A stretch of 64,000 nucleotides of DNA from Hydrogenophilales bacterium. GTDB taxonomy: Bacteria; Pseudomonadota; Gammaproteobacteria; Burkholderiales; Thiobacillaceae. Positions within the stretch are counted from its first letter, which is position 1, and each line of letters starts with the position of its first letter. The notes under the pieces are model-generated. The model was not told where the DNA came from and made no database searches. It worked only from the letters and a program-made list of their open reading frames with translations. Both the position numbers and the translations under genes were made by a program. Below, one piece after another: positions 16,812 through 25,510 of this stretch. The stretch is from NCBI GenBank assembly GCA_016719465.1, contig JADJYY010000001.1, positions 248,001-312,000 on the forward strand, in the 5' to 3' direction.

Positions 16812-17117
16812 ATGAGCGCAGCCGACAGTGATCATTTCCTGGGCGAGATCGTGATTCGCGGCGTCACCGGCGCGGGGCGCACCTTCCGCCCCAGCGATTG
16901 GGCCGAGCGGCTGGCCAGCGTGGCCTCCCACATGGGCGCCGACAACCGGCTGAACTACTCGCCCAACGTGCGCCCGGCCTCGCGGGACGGCATTCGCTGC
17001 GTCGTGATCAACCGCGCCCTGGAACAGGAAGAGGCCCGCCTGTTCAGATTCCTTCTGGACTTCGCCAGGCAGAACGACCTGGTCATCGTCGACGGGCGTC
17101 AATCCCCGCGTAACTGA
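16812..17117 (+). CDS. DUF3579 family protein
   Basis: A 101-residue protein matching DUF3579, a small betaproteobacterial family without known function. Typical parts are FLGEIVIRGVTGAGRTFRPS, DWAERLASVASHMGAD and PNVRPASRDGIRCVVI. ATG 16812 is chosen since family similarity starts just after it; an upstream ATG at 16737 would extend into ppa's promoter region. Divergent from ppa, convergent with rpsT. Confidence 0.82.
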   Translation: MSAADSDHFLGEIVIRGVTGAGRTFRPSDWAERLASVASHMGADNRLNYSPNVRPASRDGIRCVVINRALEQEEARLFRFLLDFARQNDLVIVDGRQSPRN

Positions 17118-17162
17118 GCCATGGGCGTCCCCACGAAGCCGCGATACCCCGACACAAAAACA

Positions 17163-17189
17163 AAACCGCCCGGCTTGGCCGGGCGGTTT
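17163..17189 (-). terminator. rho-independent terminator of rpsT
   Basis: A 12-bp stem (17163-17174 with 17178-17189, CCGCCCGGC/GCCGGGCGG core) with a 3-base loop. On the minus strand it is followed by TTTTGTTTTTG, giving a classical terminator 22 bp after the rpsT stop. On the plus strand there is only a short T tail, so it may end DUF3579 transcripts weakly. Confidence 0.88.
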
Positions 17190-17210
17190 GCGTTGAATCT
17201 CCGGGAACGA

Positions 17211-17474
17211 TCAGGCCATGGCCTTGATGGCGCCGGACAGGCGGCTCTTGTGCCGGGAGGCCTTGTTCTTGTGCACGATCCGCTTGTCGGCCAGGCTGTC
17301 GATGACGGCCATGTTTTCGTTGAGGGCGGCCTGGGCGGCGGTCTTGTCGCCCGCCTCGATCGCCTTGCGAACCTTCTTCACCGCGGTCCGGTAGGCCGAG
17401 CGCTGGGCCATGTTTTGCAGCCGCTGCGCGGCGGCCTGACGGGCGCGCTTCTTAGCCTGTGCGCTGTTAGCCAT
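17211..17474 (-). CDS. rpsT: 30S ribosomal protein S20
   Basis: An 87-residue basic protein beginning MANSAQAKKRARQ, the S20 signature, and ending SRHKSRLSGAIKAMA. It binds 16S rRNA helices of the small subunit. Start ATG 17474 is fixed by the conserved N-terminus. Single gene with its own terminator, divergent from murJ. Confidence 0.97.
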   Translation of the reverse strand: MANSAQAKKRARQAAAQRLQNMAQRSAYRTAVKKVRKAIEAGDKTAAQAALNENMAVIDSLADKRIVHKNKASRHKSRLSGAIKAMA

Positions 17475-17622
17475 ACAGGAACTCCTTGATCTGGATGCTT
17501 CGAGAAAACGCGCATCATACCGACCGACCCGGTCCCAGGCAAGTGCCTGAATCGTTTTGCTATCCCCGTTCCCGGCCATTCGCTACCATGCCGGGTCTTT
17601 CCCGCCACGCCACCGCCACCCG

Positions 17623-19161
17623 ATGAACCTCCTGCGCGCCCTCGCCGCGGTCAGCTCCATGACCCTGCTGTCCCGCATCCTGGGCTTCGCGCGCGACGCC
17701 ATCATCGCCCGGGTGTTCGGCGCGGGGGCGGCCACGGATGCCTTCGTGGTGGCGTTCAAGCTCCCCAACCTGCTGCGCCGCCTGTTCGCCGAGGGGGCTT
17801 TCTCCCAGGCCTTCGTGCCCATCCTGGCGGAGTATCGCAACCAGCGGGGAGACGTGGAAACCCATGTGCTCATCAACCGGGTAGCCACCGTGCTGTTCGC
17901 GGTGCTCATGGTGGTGGCCGCCCTGGGGGTGCTGGGGGCGCCCCTGGTCATCCTGGTGGTGGCCCCCGGCTTTTCCGCCACGCCGGACAAGTTCGCCCTC
18001 ACCGTGGACCTGATGCGCATCGTCTTCCCCTACATCGTGTTCATGTCTCTGGTGGCCCTGGCGGCGGGGGTGCTCAACACCTGGAGTCGCTTCATGCTGC
18101 CGGCCTTCACGCCGGCCTTGCTCAACGTGGCCATGATCCTGGCCGCCGTGTTCGCCGCGCCCTGGTTCGACCCGCCCATCATCGCCCTGGCCTGGGGCGC
18201 GTTCCTGGGGGGCACGCTGCAACTGGCCCTGCAGTGGCACGGCCTCAAGCGCCTGGGCATGCTGCCCCGCTGGGACTGGGCCCCCAAGGATCCCGGCGTC
18301 CGGCGCATCCTCAAGCTGATGGGCCCCGCCGCCCTGGGCGTGTCGGTCGCCCAGATCTCCCTCATCCTCAATACGGTGTTCGCTTCCTTCCTGGGCACGG
18401 GCAGCGTGTCCTGGCTGTACTACGCCGACCGGCTGATGGAATTCCCCACCGGCCTGCTCGGCGTGGCCCTGGGCACCATCCTGCTGCCATCCCTGGCCAG
18501 GCATTACGCCGACAACGACACCAGCCAGTACTCCAAGCTGCTCGACTGGGGCCTGCGCATGACCCTGATGCTAGCCGCCCCCGCCGCCCTGGCCCTGGGC
18601 ATCCTGGCCGTGCCCCTCATCGCCACCCTGTTCTTCTATGGCGAATTCACCGCCCACGACGTGGAAATGACCCGCTGGGCCCTGGTGGCCTACAGCGTCG
18701 GCCTGCTCGGCCTGATCCTGGTGAAGGTACTGGCGCCCGGCTTCTACGCGCGCCAGAACATCAAGACGCCGGTGAAGATCGCCATCCTCACCCTGGTCGC
18801 CACCCAGGCCATGAACCTGATGTTCATCTGGCACCTGAAGCATGCCGGCCTGGCCCTGTCCATCGGCCTGGGCGCCTGCCTGAACGCGGGCATCCTGCTG
18901 TACAAGCTGCGCCGGCATGCCATCTACCAGCCCCAGCCCGGCTGGTACGCGTTCATGGCGAAAATGGGCCTGGCCCTGGCCGCCATGGGCACCTTCCTCT
19001 GGTTCGCCATGGCCGGCGAGGCGCGCTGGCTGAGCTACCATTTCGCCGAACGCGCCCTGCATATGAGCGGCCTTGTAGCGGGCGGCGTGCTGATCTATTT
19101 CGCCACCCTGGGTCTGCTCGGATTCCGTCCTGCCGACTTCAAACGCCGCGCCGCCGAATAG
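17623..19161 (+). CDS. murJ: lipid II flippase MurJ
   Basis: Flips peptidoglycan precursor lipid II across the inner membrane. The 512-residue polytopic protein starts MNLLRALAAVSSMTLLSRIL, the usual MurJ N-terminus, and has GFARDAIIARVFGAGAATDAF with the essential arginines, and PNLLRRLFAEGAFSQAF. About 14 membrane segments are visible. ATG 17623 is preferred over the upstream ATG 17557. The rpsT-murJ-ribF order is common in Betaproteobacteria. Confidence 0.95.
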   Translation: MNLLRALAAVSSMTLLSRILGFARDAIIARVFGAGAATDAFVVAFKLPNLLRRLFAEGAFSQAFVPILAEYRNQRGDVETHVLINRVATVLFAVLMVVAALGVLGAPLVILVVAPGFSATPDKFALTVDLMRIVFPYIVFMSLVALAAGVLNTWSRFMLPAFTPALLNVAMILAAVFAAPWFDPPIIALAWGAFLGGTLQLALQWHGLKRLGMLPRWDWAPKDPGVRRILKLMGPAALGVSVAQISLILNTVFASFLGTGSVSWLYYADRLMEFPTGLLGVALGTILLPSLARHYADNDTSQYSKLLDWGLRMTLMLAAPAALALGILAVPLIATLFFYGEFTAHDVEMTRWALVAYSVGLLGLILVKVLAPGFYARQNIKTPVKIAILTLVATQAMNLMFIWHLKHAGLALSIGLGACLNAGILLYKLRRHAIYQPQPGWYAFMAKMGLALAAMGTFLWFAMAGEARWLSYHFAERALHMSGLVAGGVLIYFATLGLLGFRPADFKRRAAE

Positions 19162-19217
19162 ACTCGCCCCCTGGCCGGCCGCTAAAATCCACGTTTTTTC
19201 AACGAGATACTTACATC

Positions 19218-20150
19218 ATGCGGATGACCCACGGCTGGTTTGATACACAGCACCAAGCCACCCGCCCCAATGCCGTCACCATCGGCAATTTCGACGGCGT
19301 GCACCTGGGCCACCAGGCCATGCTGGCCCGGCTCACGGCGCGCGCCGCCTCGGTGGGCGCGGCGCCCGCCGTGCTGACCTTCGAGCCGCATCCGCGTGAA
19401 ATCTTCACTCCGGAATCCGCCCCCACGCGCCTGACCTCCCTGCGCGAGAAGCTGGAAATCCTGCGCGCCCTGGGCGTCGCCCACGTCCACGTGTGCCGCT
19501 TCACCAGGCCTTTCGCCGCCCTGCCCGCCGAAGATTTCGTGCGCCGCATCCTGGTGGACGGCCTCCAGGCCCGCTACGTGCTGGTGGGCGACGACTTCCG
19601 TTTCGGCGCGAAGCGGGCCGGTAATTTCGCCCTGCTCAGGCAACTCGGCGAGAAGTACGGCTTCGAGGCGGAATCCCTGCATACCGTGGAAGCCGCCGGC
19701 CAGCGCGCCTCCAGCACCGCCGTGCGCGATGCCCTGGCCGCCGGCGACATGGCCACCGCGGCCCAGATGCTGGGCCGGCCCTATTCCATTTCCGGCCGAG
19801 TGGTGGGCGGCGACCAGTTGGGCCGCAAGATCGGCTATCCCACCGCCAACATCCAGCTCAAGCACAACCGCCCGCCGCTCACCGGCATCTTCGCCGTGCG
19901 CGTCCAGGGCCTGGAGCAGCCGGACTGGCCCGGCGTGGCCAGCCTGGGCACCCGGCCCACGGTACACGCCAACGGCCGGCCCACCCTGGAAGTGCATCTG
20001 TTCAATTTCGATCAATCCATTTATCGGCGGCATTTGCGGGTGGAGTTCCTGCACAAGCTGCGGGACGAGGCGAAGTTTCCGAGCCTGGAGGCGCTGATCG
20101 CGCAGATCGATGAGGATGCGCGGCAGGCGCGGGAGATGTTGAATGTTTAG
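19218..20150 (+). CDS. ribF: bifunctional riboflavin kinase / FAD synthetase
   Basis: Makes FMN and FAD from riboflavin. The N-terminal nucleotidyltransferase domain has VTIGNFDGVHLGHQAML (residues 21-37) and SSTAVRDAL; the C-terminal kinase domain has GRKIGYPTANIQL (about residue 205). Length 310, normal for the family. ATG 19218 fits the family start; 56 bp separate it from murJ. A long palindromic repeat region follows before ileS. Confidence 0.95.
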   Translation: MRMTHGWFDTQHQATRPNAVTIGNFDGVHLGHQAMLARLTARAASVGAAPAVLTFEPHPREIFTPESAPTRLTSLREKLEILRALGVAHVHVCRFTRPFAALPAEDFVRRILVDGLQARYVLVGDDFRFGAKRAGNFALLRQLGEKYGFEAESLHTVEAAGQRASSTAVRDALAAGDMATAAQMLGRPYSISGRVVGGDQLGRKIGYPTANIQLKHNRPPLTGIFAVRVQGLEQPDWPGVASLGTRPTVHANGRPTLEVHLFNFDQSIYRRHLRVEFLHKLRDEAKFPSLEALIAQIDEDARQAREMLNV

Positions 20151-20200
20151 GTTCCCGCCGCTTGGCGCCATATCGCCCCGCGAGCGCCAGCCCGGGCGTT

Positions 20201-20233
20201 CCCCCCTTTTTCAAAGGGGGGGTAGGGGGAATT
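20201..20233. repeat. C6T3 hairpin module, copy 1
   Basis: CCCCCCTTT (20201-20209) pairs with AAAGGGGGG (20213-20221) around a 3-base loop, then GTAGGGGGAATTT follows. Close copies lie at 25419-25452 and, inverted, at 26000-26031. It is not followed by a T-run, so it is a dispersed repeat rather than a clear terminator. Translated reading frames across it are spurious. Confidence 0.75.
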
Positions 20234-20279
20234 TGGCGACCTGCGATTTGCCAAATGACCACGAAAGATGGGGGTGTTT

Positions 20280-20704
20280 GGCCGGGGGTTGCCCGGCGGC
20301 AAGTTACTTTTCTTGTGTGGCCAAGAAAAGTAACCAAAAGAAGGCCACCCCGCTTCCGCCGAAATCCCCGCGTCTCACCCATTCCCACGGGCGGCTCGCA
20401 AACTCGCCCTTCGGGCTCAGACATCGCTCGCCGACTTCCCCCGTGGGAATGGGCGAGACGCGGCGGCGGCAGAGGGGAAAAGGCGTCACCACGCGACGGT
20501 TTGCCCCCCCTCTGACGGAGCCGAGGATTTCGGCCTTGGCCGGGGAAGCCGAAGGCCGGCGAAAGCTGTTTGAGCGAAGCGAGTTCTTTCGCCGCCCGGG
20601 CAAGGTCGGAATCCTCGGGGTTTCGACGGAAGCGGGGCGTGCTTTCTTTGGTTACTTTCTTTGCACGAGCAAAGAAAGTAACGCGCCGCCGGGCGCCCCC
20701 GGCC
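20280..20704. repeat. branched palindromic repeat element, copy 1
   Basis: About 425 bp between ribF and ileS with terminal inverted repeats of roughly 90 bp (ends GGCCGGGGG and its complement). Each terminal repeat contains its own perfect hairpin: 20303-20315 with 20322-20334 (13 bp) and 20651-20664 with 20669-20682 (14 bp). Inside are three stems: A, 20371-20391 with 20440-20460 (20 of 21 paired); centre, 20470-20477 with 20507-20514; B, 20523-20543 with 20596-20616 (three mismatches). It has no supported coding sequence; open frames across it are by-products of the repeat. A second, diverged copy lies at 25511-25938, apparently inverted. Confidence 0.88.
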
Positions 20705-20753
20705 TACCCCGGCATACTCACGAACAACGCTAATTCCAGGCAGCAAACCCAAA

Positions 20754-23540
20754 ATGCCCGACTACAAAGACACCCTCAACCTCCCCGACACCCCCTTCCC
20801 CATGCGCGGCGACCTCGCCAAGCGGGAACCGGCCTGGGTCAAGTCCTGGCGGGAGAAGAAGCTGTACGAAAAGCTGCGCGCCAACGCCAAGGGCCGCCCC
20901 ATCTGGGTGCTGCATGACGGCCCGCCCTACGCCAACGGCGACATCCACATCGGCCACGCGGTGAACAAGATCCTCAAGGACATCATCGTCAAGACCAAGA
21001 CCCTGGAGGGCTTCGACGCGCCCTATGTGCCGGGCTGGGACTGCCACGGCCTGCCCATCGAATTGCAGGTGGAAAAGACCCACGGCAAGGACACGCCGCC
21101 GGCCCGCTTCCGGGAACTGTGCCGGGAATACGCCGCCAGCCAGGTGGAACGCCAGAAGGCCGATTTCATCCGCCTGGGCGTGCTGGGCGACTGGGACCAT
21201 CCCTACCTGACCATGGACTACCGCTTCGAGGCGGACATCATCCGGGAACTGGGGAAGATCCAGGCCAACGGCCACCTGTATCTCGGCGCCAAGCCGGTGC
21301 ACTGGTGCGTGGACTGCGGCTCGGCCCTGGCGGAAGCCGAGGTGGAGTACGAGGACAAGACCTCGCCCGCCATCGACGTGGCCTTCCCGGTGGCGGACTG
21401 CGCCGACCTGGCGAAGCGCCTGGGCATGCCCGCCGATGGCGACTGCCCGGCCTACGCGGTGATCTGGACCACCACGCCCTGGACTCTGCCGGCGAACCAG
21501 GCGGTGGCGGTGCATCCCGACTTCGTCTACCACCTGATCCGCACCCCCAAGGGCATGCTGATCCTGGCCCGGGACCTGGCCGAGGCGGCGATCAAGCGCT
21601 ATGGCTTCGAGACCGTGGAGACCATCGCCCAGATCAAGGGCGCGGACCTGGAAGGCCTGAAGCTGCGACATCCCTTCTACGACCGGGAAGTGCCCGTGAT
21701 CCTGGCCGATTTCGTCACCCTGGAAGCCGGCGTCGGCCTGGTCCACATCGCCCCCGGCCACGGCCATGACGACTACATCGCCGGCCAGAAGTACGGACTT
21801 GCGGTTGCCAACCCGGTGGGCGACGACGGCAAGTTCTACGCCGACACCCCGCTGCTGGGCGGCCTGTCGGTGTGGGCCGGCAACAAGAAGGTGCTGGAGG
21901 TACTCACCGAGAACGGCCGCCTGCTGGCCCAGGCCCCGCTCAAGCACAGCTACCCCCACTGCTGGCGCCACAAGACCCCGATCATCTTCCGCGCCACCCG
22001 CCAGTGGTTCATCGGCATGGATCGCAAACTCCCCGCCCCTCCCCCGGGGGGGGAGGGGAACACCCTGCGCGCCCTGGCCATGCGCGCGGTCGAGGAGACC
22101 GAATTCTTCCCCGCCTGGGGCCGCGCCCGCCTGGAAGCCATGATGAAGTCCCGCCCGGACTGGTGCGTCTCGCGCCAGCGCAACTGGGGCGTGCCCATGC
22201 CCTTCTTCGTGCACAAGACCTCGGGCGAGCCGCATCCGCGTACCCCGGAGTTGCTGGAGACCGTGGCGAAGAAGGTCGAGCAGGCCGGCATCGAGGCCTG
22301 GTTCAGCCTGGACCCGAAGGAACTGCTCGGCGACGACGCGGAAAACTACGTGAAGAACCGGGACACCCTGGACGTCTGGTTCGATTCCGGCGTCACCCAC
22401 GCCTGCCTGCTGAAGGAACGGGAAGGCCTCAAGCACCCGGCCGACCTCTATCTGGAAGGCTCGGACCAGCATCGCGGCTGGTTCCAGTCCAGCCTGCTCA
22501 CCGGCTGCGCCACCGACGGCCACGCCCCTTATGAAGCCCTGCTCACCCACGGCTTCGTGGTGGACGGCAAGGGCATGAAGATGTCCAAGTCCAAGGGCAA
22601 CGTCATCGCCCCGCAAAAGGTCATGGACACCTACGGCGCCGACATCCTGCGCCTGTGGGTGGCCAGCACCGACTATTCCGGCGAACTCACCATCTCCGAC
22701 GAAATCCTCAAGCGCGCCGTGGACGGCTACCGCCGCATCCGCAATACCCTGCGCTTCCTGCTCGCCAACACCGCCGACTTCGATCCGGCCAACCTGCTGC
22801 CCCCCGAGCAATGGCTGGAGATCGACCGCTACGCCCTGGCCCTGACCCGGGACATGCAGGACGCCACCCTGGCCGACTACCGGGTGTACAGCTTCCACAC
22901 CGCCGTGCAGCGCCTGCACAACTTCTGCTCCGAGGACCTGGGCGCCTTCTACCTGGACATTCTCAAGGACCGGCTCTACACCACGGCCAAGGATGGACAG
23001 CCCCGCCGCGCCGCGCAAAGCGCCCTGTGGCACATCCTGCAGGCCCTGACCCGGCTCATGGCCCCCATCCTGTCCTTCACCGCCGAGGAAATCTGGGCCC
23101 TGGAGTGCAAGTCGGACAGCGTGTTCCTGGGCCTCTGGCATGAGCTTCCCAAGCTTTCCGGCGAGGAGGCGCTGATCGCCCGCTGGACCCGGTTGCGGGA
23201 ACTGCGCGGCCTGGCCCAGAAACGCATCGAGGAACTGCGCGTGGCGGGCCAGGTGGGCTCGTCCCTGCAAGCGGAGGCCGTATTCCTGGCCGATGGTACC
23301 GATTACGACCTGCTGGTTGCCCTGGGCGACGACCTGCGCTTCGTGCTGATCACTTCCGCCGCGCGGGTGGAAAAGGCCGCGAGCGAGACCCGTGTCGAAG
23401 TGGCCGCCCTGGCCCACGAGAAATGCGAGCGCTGCTGGCACGTGCGCGCCGATGTGAACGCCGATCCGACCCATCCCGGCCTGTGCGGGCGTTGCGTGAG
23501 CAATCTGCATGGCGAAGGCGAGCCGCGTGAGCACGCCTGA
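20754..23540 (+). CDS. ileS: isoleucyl-tRNA synthetase
   Basis: Class Ia synthetase charging tRNA-Ile, 928 residues. ATP-site motifs are HIGH as HIGH-like HIGHAV (in YANGDIHIGHAVNK) and KMSKS as GMKMSKSKGNVI. The C-terminal zinc-binding segment has CERCWHVRADVN and GLCGRCVSNL. The N-terminus MPDYKDTLNLPDTPFPMRG is standard. A C/G-rich palindrome lies in frame at 22036-22058 and yields the residues PAPPPGGEGN, a short insertion compared with what I expect there. The start of lspA overlaps the 3' end. Confidence 0.97.
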   Translation: MPDYKDTLNLPDTPFPMRGDLAKREPAWVKSWREKKLYEKLRANAKGRPIWVLHDGPPYANGDIHIGHAVNKILKDIIVKTKTLEGFDAPYVPGWDCHGLPIELQVEKTHGKDTPPARFRELCREYAASQVERQKADFIRLGVLGDWDHPYLTMDYRFEADIIRELGKIQANGHLYLGAKPVHWCVDCGSALAEAEVEYEDKTSPAIDVAFPVADCADLAKRLGMPADGDCPAYAVIWTTTPWTLPANQAVAVHPDFVYHLIRTPKGMLILARDLAEAAIKRYGFETVETIAQIKGADLEGLKLRHPFYDREVPVILADFVTLEAGVGLVHIAPGHGHDDYIAGQKYGLAVANPVGDDGKFYADTPLLGGLSVWAGNKKVLEVLTENGRLLAQAPLKHSYPHCWRHKTPIIFRATRQWFIGMDRKLPAPPPGGEGNTLRALAMRAVEETEFFPAWGRARLEAMMKSRPDWCVSRQRNWGVPMPFFVHKTSGEPHPRTPELLETVAKKVEQAGIEAWFSLDPKELLGDDAENYVKNRDTLDVWFDSGVTHACLLKEREGLKHPADLYLEGSDQHRGWFQSSLLTGCATDGHAPYEALLTHGFVVDGKGMKMSKSKGNVIAPQKVMDTYGADILRLWVASTDYSGELTISDEILKRAVDGYRRIRNTLRFLLANTADFDPANLLPPEQWLEIDRYALALTRDMQDATLADYRVYSFHTAVQRLHNFCSEDLGAFYLDILKDRLYTTAKDGQPRRAAQSALWHILQALTRLMAPILSFTAEEIWALECKSDSVFLGLWHELPKLSGEEALIARWTRLRELRGLAQKRIEELRVAGQVGSSLQAEAVFLADGTDYDLLVALGDDLRFVLITSAARVEKAASETRVEVAALAHEKCERCWHVRADVNADPTHPGLCGRCVSNLHGEGEPREHA
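22036..22058. repeat. C/G palindrome inside ileS
   Basis: CCCCTCCCCC followed directly by eight G, A and GGGG: two arms of about 10 bases with a G-tract expansion. It keeps the ileS frame, coding for PPPGGEG. Similar palindromes occur at 23544-23571 (lspA) and, more loosely, 4990-5010. Confidence 0.55.
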
Positions 23541-24042
23541 GCCCCCCTCCCCTCCCCCGAGAGGGGAGGGGAAGAACGGCCTGCCCTGGCTCTGGCTGGC
23601 CGCCCTGGTGCTCGTCCTGGACCAGCTCACCAAGCTGGCGGTGATGGCGAAGCTCGCCCCCTACCAGGACGTGATCCCCCTCACCAGCTTCTTCAACCTG
23701 GTCCACGTCCACAACACCGGCGCCGCCTTCTCCCTGTTCGCCGACCAGCCCGGCTGGCAGCGGGGCTTCTTCATGGTGGTGGGCCTGGTGGCCTCCGGCC
23801 TGATGATTTATCTGCTGCGCAAGACCCGGGGTCGGCCCGTATTCTGCCTGGCCCTGGCCCTCATCCTGGGCGGCGCCCTCGGCAACGTCATCGACCGGGC
23901 CCTCTACGGCCACGTCATCGACTTCCTGGATTTCCACCTGGCCGGCTGGCACTGGCCCGCCTTCAACGTGGCGGACTCGGGCATCACGGTGGGCGCGATA
24001 TTGCTGGTGCTGGACAGCTTCAGGAAACCCGGGAAACCATGA
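23527..24042 (+). CDS. lspA: lipoprotein signal peptidase
   Basis: Aspartic peptidase that removes signal peptides from prolipoproteins. Four membrane segments; catalytic aspartates in GNVIDRALYGHVIDF and FNVADSGIT; VHVHNTGAAFSLF is the other conserved box. I use GTG 23527 (AAGG upstream); ATG 23509 is an alternative that adds six residues. Both overlap the end of ileS. The N-terminal PPSPPPRGEGK is encoded by a perfect palindrome, 23544-23571. Confidence 0.93.
   Translation: MSTPEPPSPPPRGEGKNGLPWLWLAALVLVLDQLTKLAVMAKLAPYQDVIPLTSFFNLVHVHNTGAAFSLFADQPGWQRGFFMVVGLVASGLMIYLLRKTRGRPVFCLALALILGGALGNVIDRALYGHVIDFLDFHLAGWHWPAFNVADSGITVGAILLVLDSFRKPGKP
23544..23571. repeat. perfect C/G palindrome inside lspA 5' end
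   Basis: CCCCTCCCCTC (23544-23554) is the exact reverse complement of GAGGGGAGGGG (23561-23571), loop of six bases. It begins just after the ileS stop and lies in frame within lspA before the first membrane helix. It could be a dispersed palindrome inserted into the coding sequence or an mRNA structure affecting lspA translation. Confidence 0.65.
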
Positions 24043-24473
24043 GCGGCGCGTGCATCCGTCCGGGCGACCGGGTCACCCTGCATTACCGGCTGGCATGTCT
24101 TGGCGAGGAGATCGCCAACACGTTCACGGACAACGAGCCGGAAACCTTCCGCCTGGGCCAGGGCGAAATCGACGCCCGCCTGGAAGCGTTGCTGCTGGGA
24201 TTGGCGCCGGGGGACCAGCGCACCTGGCAACTCGACCCCGGCGACGCTTTCGGCCTGCCGGATCCGGCCCTGATGCACACCCTGCCCCGGGCCGACTTCC
24301 CCCCCGAAACGGAATGGATCGAAGACCGTCAGATGGCTTTCGAACTGCCCAACGGCCAGTCCATGAACGGCGTCATCCGGGAGATCGGCCCGGAAAATGT
24401 GCGGGTGGATTTCAACCACCCCCTGGCCGGCTTGCCGGTGGAATTCGAAGTCCGCATCCTTGCCGTGGAGTAG
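24039..24473 (+). CDS. fkpB: FKBP-type peptidyl-prolyl isomerase (SlpA-like)
   Basis: Small FKBP with an inserted flap, 144 residues. DRVTLHYRLACLGEEIANTF is the FKBP start, and the family GDAFGLPDPALMHTL and DFNHPLAGLPVEFEVRI are present; the latter is diagnostic for SlpA/SlyD proteins. It catalyses proline isomerisation and acts as a chaperone in the cytoplasm. Its start overlaps the lspA stop by 4 bp; ispH follows after 4 bp. Confidence 0.93.
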   Translation: MSGACIRPGDRVTLHYRLACLGEEIANTFTDNEPETFRLGQGEIDARLEALLLGLAPGDQRTWQLDPGDAFGLPDPALMHTLPRADFPPETEWIEDRQMAFELPNGQSMNGVIREIGPENVRVDFNHPLAGLPVEFEVRILAVE

Positions 24474-24477
24474 CCCC

Positions 24478-25407
24478 ATGCCCGATATCATCCTCCTCGC
24501 CAACCCGCGCGGCTTCTGCGCCGGCGTGGACCGCGCCATCGCCATCGTCGAACAGGCCCTGAAGAAATTCGGCGCCCCCATCTACGTGCGCCACGAGGTG
24601 GTCCACAACAAGTTCGTGGTCAACGACCTGAAAGCCAAGGGCGCCGTGTTTATTGAGGAGATGGACGAGGTGCCCCAGGGCGCCACCCTCATCTACAGCG
24701 CCCACGGCGTCCCCCTGTCCGTCCGCAAGGAAGCCGAGGCCCGGGGCCTGCGGGTATTCGACGCCACCTGTCCCCTGGTCACCAAGGTCCACGTGGAAGT
24801 GAAGAAGATGCGGGAAGCCGGCCTGGAGATCATCATGATCGGCCACAAGGGCCATCCGGAAGTGGAAGGCACCATGGGCCAGTCCGACACCGGCATGTAT
24901 CTGGTGGACGGCGTCGAGGACGTGGCCAAATTGCAGGTCACCGACCCGGACAAGCTGGCCTACGTCACCCAGACCACCCTGTCCGTGGACGACGCGGCGC
25001 GCATGGTGGACGCCCTGAAGGCCCGCTTCCCCAGCATCCGCGGACCCAAGAAGGACGACATCTGCTACGCCACCCAGAACCGCCAGGACGCGGTGAAGAA
25101 GCTGGCCGCCGATTGCGACCTGGTCATCGTGGTGGGCTCGCCCAACTCGTCCAACTCCAACCGCCTGCGGGAAGTCGCCCGCAACATGGGCTTGCCGGCC
25201 TACATGGTGGACAACGCCGGGCAGTTGCGGGCGGAATGGTTTGAGGGCAAAGCCCGCGTCGGCGTCACGGCCGGGGCTTCGGCGCCGGAAGTGCTGGTGG
25301 AAGGGGTGATCGCACGGCTGAAGGAACTGGGCGCCGACACCGTGATGCCGCTGGCGGGCATCGAGGAAAACGTGAATTTCCCGTTGCCGAAGGCGCTGGT
25401 GGATTGA
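24478..25407 (+). CDS. ispH: 4-hydroxy-3-methylbut-2-enyl diphosphate reductase
   Basis: Last enzyme of the MEP isoprenoid pathway, a 4Fe-4S protein making IPP and DMAPP. The three cluster cysteines are in NPRGFCAGVDRA, DATCPLVTKVH and DDICYATQNRQ; VGSPNSSNSNRL is another landmark. Length 309 residues. ATG 24478 is the conserved start. It is the last gene of the ileS-lspA-fkpB-ispH unit and faces proB across a repeat region. Confidence 0.96.
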   Translation: MPDIILLANPRGFCAGVDRAIAIVEQALKKFGAPIYVRHEVVHNKFVVNDLKAKGAVFIEEMDEVPQGATLIYSAHGVPLSVRKEAEARGLRVFDATCPLVTKVHVEVKKMREAGLEIIMIGHKGHPEVEGTMGQSDTGMYLVDGVEDVAKLQVTDPDKLAYVTQTTLSVDDAARMVDALKARFPSIRGPKKDDICYATQNRQDAVKKLAADCDLVIVVGSPNSSNSNRLREVARNMGLPAYMVDNAGQLRAEWFEGKARVGVTAGASAPEVLVEGVIARLKELGADTVMPLAGIEENVNFPLPKALVD

Positions 25408-25418
25408 GGTTGTTTTCT

Positions 25419-25452
25419 CCCCCCTTTAGAAAAGGGGGGTAGGGGGGATTTA
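25419..25452. repeat. C6T3 hairpin module, copy 2 (left of element 2)
   Basis: CCCCCCTTT (25419-25427) and AAAGGGGGG (25431-25439), then TAGGGGGGATTT. It is the same module as 20201-20233 and stands in inverted orientation to 26000-26031 on the far side of the branched repeat. Confidence 0.75.
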
Positions 25453-25510
25453 GCAACGCTCCGGTTCGCGTGTACGTTGATTCAGGCTTGCCACGTAGCC
25501 CACGGTATTT

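Noticed and set aside
20201..20221. C6T3/A3G6 hairpin as the ribF terminator
   Set aside because: A good stem but no following T-run, and the same module occurs elsewhere in both orientations; better treated as a dispersed repeat.
20143..20917. Several open frames on both strands across the ribF-ileS gap
   Set aside because: They read through a structured repeat (20280-20704) and give Arg/Pro/Gly-rich peptides in several frames at once; no family, start site or codon bias supports any.
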